A DNA stretch of 10,746 nucleotides from JAGLSB01 sp023135955 (lineage in GTDB: Bacteria; Bacteroidota; Bacteroidia; Bacteroidales; GCA-2748055): positions 1 to 10,746 of the forward strand of contig DAOVIO010000142.1 in NCBI GenBank assembly GCA_030673645.1, read 5' to 3'. This document shows, one piece after another, positions 6,830 to 10,746 of this stretch; within the stretch, counting starts at the first letter, position 1, and each line of letters starts with the position of its first letter. The position numbers and the translations under genes are program-made. The notes beneath the pieces were generated by a model. It searched no databases. It had not been told where the DNA came from and worked only from the letters and a program-made list of their open reading frames with translations.

Positions 6830-7818
6830 TGGAAAAAAGAAAAACAAATTTGATAAGTGGCTTTTCAATGGGTAAAAATGCTATGAAACTTTATTATCCG
6901 ATGAAGCAATCGGTAATGAGCATACTGCCTATAGTAGATGAGTTTATAGTAGCTTTAGGAGATAGCGATGAGGATGATATTACCCGGGAGGAAATTCTAT
7001 CGATAGGAAGCGATAAGATAAAGATTATTGATACGGTTTGGGACATTGAAAAATATCCTCGGGGGATGGAGCATGCCCATCAAACAGATATCGCAAAGGA
7101 GCATTGCAATGGCGAGTGGTTATTTTATTTACAATCGGATGAGGTTATACATGAGAAATACCTTCCTGTAATTAAAAAGCGTTGTGAAGATCTTAAGAAC
7201 GATAAAAACATTGAGGGACTACTATTCAATTACATACATTTTTGGGGTGATTATGAGCATCATCAGGATAGTCATTGCTGGTATCGTAATGAGATTAGAA
7301 TTGTCAGAAATGATCCGGAAATCCACTCCTGGGAATCGGCACAATCTTTCAGGCGAATTCCGGATTTTGATGAAATTAATTATCGCCGTCAGGAAGAAAC
7401 ATATAAACTCCATGTAGCCTCTGTCGATGCTTGGGTTTATCATTATGGTTGGGTACGTCCACCAAGAGTAATGCAGAGCAAGATTAAGGCATTCAGTATC
7501 AATCATCGAGGTAAGGAGTCGGTTCAAAAACAAGAGAAGTTAAAGATGTTTGATAAAGTTTTTGATTATGGGAATCTCTCAGTCTTAAGTAAATTTAATG
7601 GTGGTCACCCCGAGGTAATGAATGAATGGATTTCTTCCTTCGATTGGAAAAGTCAACTTCGATATTCCGGTCCGGCAAGAAGTCTAAATCCGGTCATCAA
7701 CAAGCATGATAAACTAAAGTACAGAATCGTCTCCTGGATTGAAAAGAAATTGCTGTTTGGAATTCGGCTGGGGGAGTTTAGGAATTATATATTGATTAAG
7801 AAAAGTAGTTTTTTTTGA
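6829..7818 (+). CDS. Family 2-like glycosyltransferase
   Basis: 329 residues. The start (ATG at 6829) shares one base with the exporter stop, so translation is likely coupled. The first 115 residues resemble a GT-A fold: an N-terminal strand (NLISGFSMGKNA), then VDEFIVALGDSDEDDI (36-51), HAHQTDIAKEHCNGEWLFYLQSDE split across 82-105, and a metal-site-like SDE in place of a classical DxD (103-105). The middle part is rich in aromatic residues and histidine (HFWGDYEHHQDSHCWY region, 137-152), and HYGWVRPP (205-212) is probably part of the acceptor site. There is no signal peptide or membrane segment. Donor and acceptor are unknown; an envelope glycan or lipid made with the coupled exporter is the natural guess. 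The gene ends in an 8-T run immediately before TGA. Confidence 0.78.
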   Translation: MEKRKTNLISGFSMGKNAMKLYYPMKQSVMSILPIVDEFIVALGDSDEDDITREEILSIGSDKIKIIDTVWDIEKYPRGMEHAHQTDIAKEHCNGEWLFYLQSDEVIHEKYLPVIKKRCEDLKNDKNIEGLLFNYIHFWGDYEHHQDSHCWYRNEIRIVRNDPEIHSWESAQSFRRIPDFDEINYRRQEETYKLHVASVDAWVYHYGWVRPPRVMQSKIKAFSINHRGKESVQKQEKLKMFDKVFDYGNLSVLSKFNGGHPEVMNEWISSFDWKSQLRYSGPARSLNPVINKHDKLKYRIVSWIEKKLLFGIRLGEFRNYILIKKSSFF

Positions 7819-7895
7819 ATTAATTGTAGAAATCCAAACTTTATTTAGTCAATTGAATGCATTATCAAATAAGTCCATTATCATAGCATTCCCTT

Positions 7896-7909
7896 GAGAA
7901 TGGATTCTC
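7896..7909. repeat. Short palindrome between convergent genes
   Basis: GAGAAT, two bases, ATTCTC: a perfect 6-base inverted repeat in the 115-base gap between the convergent glycosyltransferase and ATPase genes. An overlapping alternative stem is CATTC with GAATG. Neither has a T-run, so no good bidirectional terminator is visible here. Confidence 0.35.
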
Positions 7910-7933
7910 TGGAAAACCAATTCCCTATATTAC

Positions 7934-9133
7934 TTAATATAAAAATCCCATTATCCATAGTGGAATTTTGTTTTTAAAGCCGAATTCAATATCGTCAGAA
8001 ACAATGAATTTTTTGTTTGGATTCCAATCTGTTAATTGTTTATTGGTTTTGTTCTTTCCTCCAACTTCAAACAAGTATTCCCCATCTACTATATAATCAG
8101 CTTTGTCAGGATAATTAACAAGATGTCGGTATCCAATTTGATTTATGAAGAAAGTTTCTCTGATACTTCCTTTATCGGGTTCTTTTTGTGATAATACCCA
8201 GGACAGATTTGAATTTTCAATAAGAATTTTATCGGGTTTCTGGAGACGCGTAATCCCATGTGCTGCTTTATATATATTTATCAGGATGTCAGCTTCTCCC
8301 AAGTAATGTAGATAATTGACAAGCGTATTACGGTTAAGACCAGTTCTTTCACTCAATTTACTTACGTTTGGAATAAATGGTGCCGATTCAGAGATTGCTA
8401 TTAAAAGCAGTTTTAGTTTGGACGTATATTTGATATCAACACCTCTGAGCACAGGTAACTCAAATTCCAGAATCAGGTTAAGTATTTCACTTAACCGAGT
8501 AGGGTATAATTCCGTGTCTTCTGCGAAAAATGGATAATAACCTTCCTTTAGGTAGGAAGCAAAATATTTTAAGGGTCTGAATTGTTTCGTTATCTCTTTA
8601 GAAATATCGAGATGGTTTGTTAAGATATCTTTAAGAGAATAGGATGAAAAATCAGATCCGGTAACAAAATTCAGGTACTCACGGAAGGAAAGCCCTTGCA
8701 TATTATATATATCAGCTCTTCTACTTAAGTCAACCCTCGAATTATGAATCTCCAATAATGAGGAACCTGTAAACACAACCTTAAGTTCGGGATAGTCATC
8801 ATATATGTTTTTCAGTTCAGCTGACCAATTGGGATATTTATGAACTTCATCAAGAAATAGGTATTTACCTCCATATTTTGTGAAGCTATCAGCCAGTCCC
8901 ACTAAGGTATTTGCAGAAAACCACAAATCATCCAGACTTACATATAATACAGATTCATCTGTAGGAAGATTTTTCCTGATGTATTGTAACAAAAGAGTGG
9001 TTTTGCCAATACCTCTTGCACCTTTAATTCCGGTTAAACGGTTATTCCAATGAATTTCTTCCATTGGGTGACGTACGAAATTCAATGAGACAGCTCCTAA
9101 TTTTCTCTTGAATTTTTCAAATAATAATTCCAT
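7934..9133 (-). CDS. AAA+ ATPase of the AAA_14/DUF4143 type (COG1373-like)
   Basis: 399 residues, stand-alone. The ATPase core comes first: Walker A GARGIGKTT (38-46), Walker B YLFLDE (91-96) in the family-typical YLFLDEVHKYPNW, and a sensor-like FTGSS (121-125), followed by the family's SFREYLNF segment (149-156). Residues about 255-290 (LSERTGLNRNTLVNYLHYLGEADIL) look like a winged helix. The C-terminal part (about 325-370) fits DUF4143, a PD-(D/E)XK-nuclease-like fold, with D346 and E356 in FEVGGKNKT; the usual E-x-K is E-V-G here, with K360 two residues further on. No cellular role is established for this family. The gene has its own strong promoter, faces the glycosyltransferase, and is bracketed by TAAGYAA-type repeats, suggesting an independently acquired single-gene unit. 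Confidence 0.85.
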   Translation of the reverse strand: MELLFEKFKRKLGAVSLNFVRHPMEEIHWNNRLTGIKGARGIGKTTLLLQYIRKNLPTDESVLYVSLDDLWFSANTLVGLADSFTKYGGKYLFLDEVHKYPNWSAELKNIYDDYPELKVVFTGSSLLEIHNSRVDLSRRADIYNMQGLSFREYLNFVTGSDFSSYSLKDILTNHLDISKEITKQFRPLKYFASYLKEGYYPFFAEDTELYPTRLSEILNLILEFELPVLRGVDIKYTSKLKLLLIAISESAPFIPNVSKLSERTGLNRNTLVNYLHYLGEADILINIYKAAHGITRLQKPDKILIENSNLSWVLSQKEPDKGSIRETFFINQIGYRHLVNYPDKADYIVDGEYLFEVGGKNKTNKQLTDWNPNKKFIVSDDIEFGFKNKIPLWIMGFLY

Positions 9134-9147
9134 AATGATTATTTAAC

Positions 9148-9219
9148 TAAGCAAATATATATAATATTGCTTAATACACAAAGCAGAATACAATATAAAA
9201 CGCATATTGTATTAAGTAA
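9148..9219. repeat. TAAGYAA repeat cluster over the ATPase promoter
   Basis: TAAGCAA (9148-9154, plus), its inverted copy TTGCTTA (9167-9173), and TAAGTAA (9213-9219, plus) lie within 72 bases. The first overlaps the -7 box and the second sits in the -7/-33 spacer. A separate perfect 10-base inverted repeat (9187-9196 with 9204-9213, 7-base spacer) lies just upstream of the -33 box. The placement is what an operator for a repressor or autoregulator would show; no regulator is identified. Confidence 0.5.
9152..9182 (-). promoter_or_regulatory. Consensus Bacteroidota promoter of the AAA ATPase gene
   Basis: On the minus strand TTTG (9182-9179) is followed after exactly 19 bases by TATATTTG (9159-9152). 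This fits the Bacteroidota primary sigma factor consensus (TTTG, 19-21 bases, TAnnTTTG) at every defined position. Transcription should begin about 9145, leaving a leader of roughly 11 bases before the ATG at 9133. Confidence 0.72.
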
Positions 9220-9318
9220 AATACTCAATACTACAATTCATTTGTAACCCGGGACATTTGAATATCAGAAAGAACTTGTTGGTTTGGTAATTGTAGATTT
9301 CGAATAATTAAAAAAAAT

Positions 9319-9342
9319 TACGTGTGCATATTTGAACACGTA
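9319..9342 (-). terminator. Probable intrinsic terminator of the bicupin gene
   Basis: TACGTGT (9319-9325) pairs perfectly with ACACGTA (9336-9342) across a 10-base loop. On the leftward strand the stem is followed by an A and then eight T residues (9317-9310). It lies 37 bases past the bicupin stop. The stem is short and only partly G+C, so efficiency may be modest. Confidence 0.55.
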
Positions 9343-9378
9343 TATATTTTTAGAACAGATATTTTTTTTCTTTCAGAA

Positions 9379-10155
9379 TTATTTCCACTTAAAAGCAAAA
9401 TACTCACACTGACCCTCACCTGCATTAGTTATTCCATGAGGGACATTATCCATTAACAAAATCAATGAACCAGGTCCAACTTTGTGCTTGGTTCCGTCGA
9501 TACTTTCAACTACTTCTCCTTTAATTACCAGAATAATCTCTTCAGATTCATGTACATGCTCCCCATGACTCGTAACACCTTCATTAAGAGTGGTTACGTG
9601 CATCTCTAATTCATCCAGAGTTGCAGTTGGGCGTCGCATAAACTGTCGTTTGCCGCCTTTTTCTGTGGTTTTAAACGTAACATCATTCCAATCATAAAAT
9701 TGGGAACCACCAGCTTTTTCTGAGCGCTCCATATCAATAGGATTTTCAGTTTTCCATCTGATAATATAATAGGAGGCCTGAGTATCTCCTGCATTCCAGA
9801 TTCCATGATCATCCCCTGGTGAGGCTAGAATAACACTACCCGGACCAAGAATCTTTTTAGTGCCATTAATACTTTGTTCTACTGTACCCTCTTTTACTAT
9901 TATCAACTCTTCCATGTCTGTATGAACATGGCTTCCATGGGGAGCTTTTCCCGGATTTAATGTAGTTACATGAACTTCAAAATAGCTAAGTGTATTCGTG
10001 TAACCTTCAAAAATTTGGCACTTTTCGCCAGATTTAGTTTTTTTAACCGGAAGGTCGTTCCAGTCGTAAGCAAAAGTTTTTAATTTCTCCATATCTTGTG
10101 AAAAAGCAGGAAAGCTAAAAATAGCAATGGTTAATAATATAACAAATGATCTCAT
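9379..10155 (-). CDS. Secreted bicupin (two tandem cupin domains)
   Basis: 258 residues. A signal peptide (about 1-20, ending FSQ) indicates export. Two cupin modules follow, about 27-135 and 152-258, each opening with YDWND and closing with W-K. Roughly half of the aligned residues are identical, so the protein arose by internal duplication. Module 1 has H76 and H78 with E82 or E83 and then H117 (HGIWNAG). Module 2 has H200 and H202 with E205 or E206 and then H240 (HGITNAG). These are the HxH...E...H metal ligands, and both modules keep the full set. Bicupins include oxalate decarboxylases, quercetinase-like dioxygenases and ureidoglycine aminohydrolase, but none can be assigned here. The gene is isolated, with a probable terminator downstream and no clear promoter box upstream. 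Confidence 0.85.
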   Translation of the reverse strand: MRSFVILLTIAIFSFPAFSQDMEKLKTFAYDWNDLPVKKTKSGEKCQIFEGYTNTLSYFEVHVTTLNPGKAPHGSHVHTDMEELIIVKEGTVEQSINGTKKILGPGSVILASPGDDHGIWNAGDTQASYYIIRWKTENPIDMERSEKAGGSQFYDWNDVTFKTTEKGGKRQFMRRPTATLDELEMHVTTLNEGVTSHGEHVHESEEIILVIKGEVVESIDGTKHKVGPGSLILLMDNVPHGITNAGEGQCEYFAFKWK

Positions 10156-10364
10156 AATTTTGAATCCCTTCCTTTGTTAATTTGTATATTTTTAGTAAAG
10201 GCTAAAAATAAATATTATTATTAATTTATCATTAGGTCAGGTTAAGAAATAATATTTGGGCTAAAATTCAAATATCATGTGACATTACTAACCCCTTACC
10301 CATGCCGCAATAATTTCCCAACTATATTTCGAATGAAGAGGGATTATTTTATGATCCCATTTGT

Positions 10365-10541
10365 GGATGAACATGCAATCTTAAAACTTCGCTCCTTCGT
10401 TTGGTTTATTAGGGACTGAACCAGCACATTAGCACACCAACACACCAGCATATCACTTGCTCCTCGGATTACTCCCTCCGCTTCGCTTCGGTCGTGATCT
10501 CCGTAGGATGAACCTGCAATCTCAAAACCCCGCTTCCTTCG
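10365..10541. repeat. Degenerate direct repeat pair (about 36 bases each)
   Basis: 10365-10399 and 10506-10541 are two copies in the same orientation. Both begin GGATGAAC and share TGCAATCT, AAAAC, CGCT and CCTTCG in order, with four substitutions and one inserted base. The period is 141 bases. The G+C-rich end of each (CTTCGCTCCTTCG-like) resembles dispersed intergenic repeats of this phylum. Confidence 0.65.
10421..10452. repeat. Octamer tandem repeat
   Basis: Four consecutive 8-base units with consensus CCAGCACA; units 2 to 4 each differ from it by one or two bases. It is a short minisatellite-like patch, distinct from the heptamer repeat at the other end of the window. Confidence 0.65.
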
Positions 10542-10646
10542 GTCGCTATGGCTATTTCATTATGTCCCCTTATGAAAAAAGGAATTTTTCAACGGGTTCA
10601 TAATGAAAAACCCCTGTTGCTGATGCAACAGGGGTTTTGAGATTGC
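10516..10646. repeat. Nested inverted repeats abutting tRNA-Ser
   Basis: Three perfect inverted repeats are nested: a 16-base outer pair (10516-10531 with 10631-10646), a 10-base middle pair (10555-10564 with 10599-10608), and a 7-base inner hairpin (10573-10579 with 10585-10591). The outer right arm includes the discriminator base of the tRNA and overlaps the terminator stem, so the two pairings are mutually exclusive. Confidence 0.7.
10607..10638 (-). terminator. Strong intrinsic terminator of tRNA-Ser
   Basis: A perfect 14-base stem (10607-10620 with 10625-10638) closes a 4-base loop, followed on the leftward strand by T residues that continue the stem's own T-run (five Ts in all, ending at 10606). 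It begins 8 bases past the tRNA 3' end. Confidence 0.85.
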
Positions 10647-10730
10647 GGAGGAAGAGGGATTCGAACCCCCGGTACGTTGCCGTACAACGGTTTTCAAGAC
10701 CGCCGCATTCGACCACTCTGCCATTCCTCC
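10646..10730 (-). tRNA. tRNA-Ser (anticodon UGA)
   Basis: 85 bases reading leftward. The acceptor stem GGAGGAA (from 10730) pairs with TTCCTCC (10653-10647), and the discriminator is G at 10646, as expected for serine tRNA. The anticodon loop CTTGAAA (10698-10692) carries TGA at 10696-10694, closed by a stem with one G-U pair. A long class II variable arm (TGTACGG...CGTAC region) and a T-arm with TTCGAAT complete the cloverleaf. CCA is not encoded; the next bases are CAATC, so CCA must be added after 3' processing. Confidence 0.96.
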
Positions 10731-10735
10731 GGGCG

Positions 10736-10743
10736 CAAAAGTA
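10736..10743 (-). promoter_or_regulatory. Consensus -7 box of tRNA-Ser
   Basis: On the minus strand TACTTTTG is an exact match to TAnnTTTG, five bases before the tRNA 5' end. Transcription would start almost at the mature 5' end, leaving little or no leader to process. The -33 element would lie outside the window. Confidence 0.62.
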
Positions 10744-10746
10744 ATA

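Larger units (their letters stand above)
10156..10606. other. Long intergenic region without a convincing gene
   Basis: About 450 bases between the bicupin start and the tRNA terminator. The first 100 are very AT-rich leader or promoter DNA for the bicupin. The rest, comparatively G+C-rich, holds octamer repeats, a degenerate direct repeat and nested palindromes, listed separately. The only small frame I considered (28 codons from 10333) runs into the repeat and is not supported. Confidence 0.6.

Noticed and set aside
7222..7533. Antisense frame of 103 codons inside the glycosyltransferase gene
   Set aside because: It is a shadow of the sense gene, with no recognisable motifs and no promoter. 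The same holds for antisense or shifted frames inside nfeD (1361-2160), the ATPase (8316-8537) and the bicupin (9606-9812).
10333..10419. Rightward 28-codon frame starting ATG AAG AGG
   Set aside because: Very short, runs through the degenerate direct repeat, and no promoter or homology can be argued.

Overview
The window looks like chromosomal DNA of a low-G+C (about one third by eye) member of the Bacteroidota, most likely an anaerobic or marine lineage near Marinilabiliales/Bacteroidales. The signs are signal peptides ending in -FSQ/-SAQ, promoters of the TTTG/TAnnTTTG type, no obvious Shine-Dalgarno sequences, a futalosine-pathway menaquinone gene, and short-period repeats between genes. 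The order-level placement is inference.

Layout. Positions 1-46 hold the first codons of a leftward gene that reads like pyruvate kinase and runs off the window. A heptamer repeat that folds into a hairpin (85-148) separates it from a leftward block (160-3481). In transcription order this block is mqnA (chorismate dehydratase), an NfeD-family membrane protease, a GNAT acetyltransferase and a secreted CAP-domain protein. The first three are tightly packed (a 4-base overlap, then a 5-base gap). A REP-like palindrome cluster lies between the acetyltransferase and the CAP gene. A divergent intergenic region (3482-3619) leads into a rightward block: purB, an MsbA-type ABC exporter, and a glycosyltransferase whose start overlaps the exporter stop by one base (TAATG). 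This last pair suggests an envelope glycan or lipid function.

At 7934-9133 a stand-alone leftward AAA_14/DUF4143-type ATPase has its own very good Bacteroidota promoter, wrapped in a cluster of TAAGYAA repeats. A related repeat straddles its stop codon. A secreted bicupin follows (9379-10155, leftward) with a plausible intrinsic terminator. The last 590 bases hold no convincing protein gene. They contain octamer repeats, a degenerate 36-base direct repeat, nested palindromes, a strong terminator and a leftward tRNA-Ser(UGA) with a consensus -7 box at the right edge.

Most of the window is ordinary housekeeping and envelope gene content. I do not see a clear new multi-gene system. The items that most merit a second look are the nested inverted-repeat structure abutting the tRNA-Ser 3' end, the operator-like repeats around the AAA ATPase, and the repeat families between genes.
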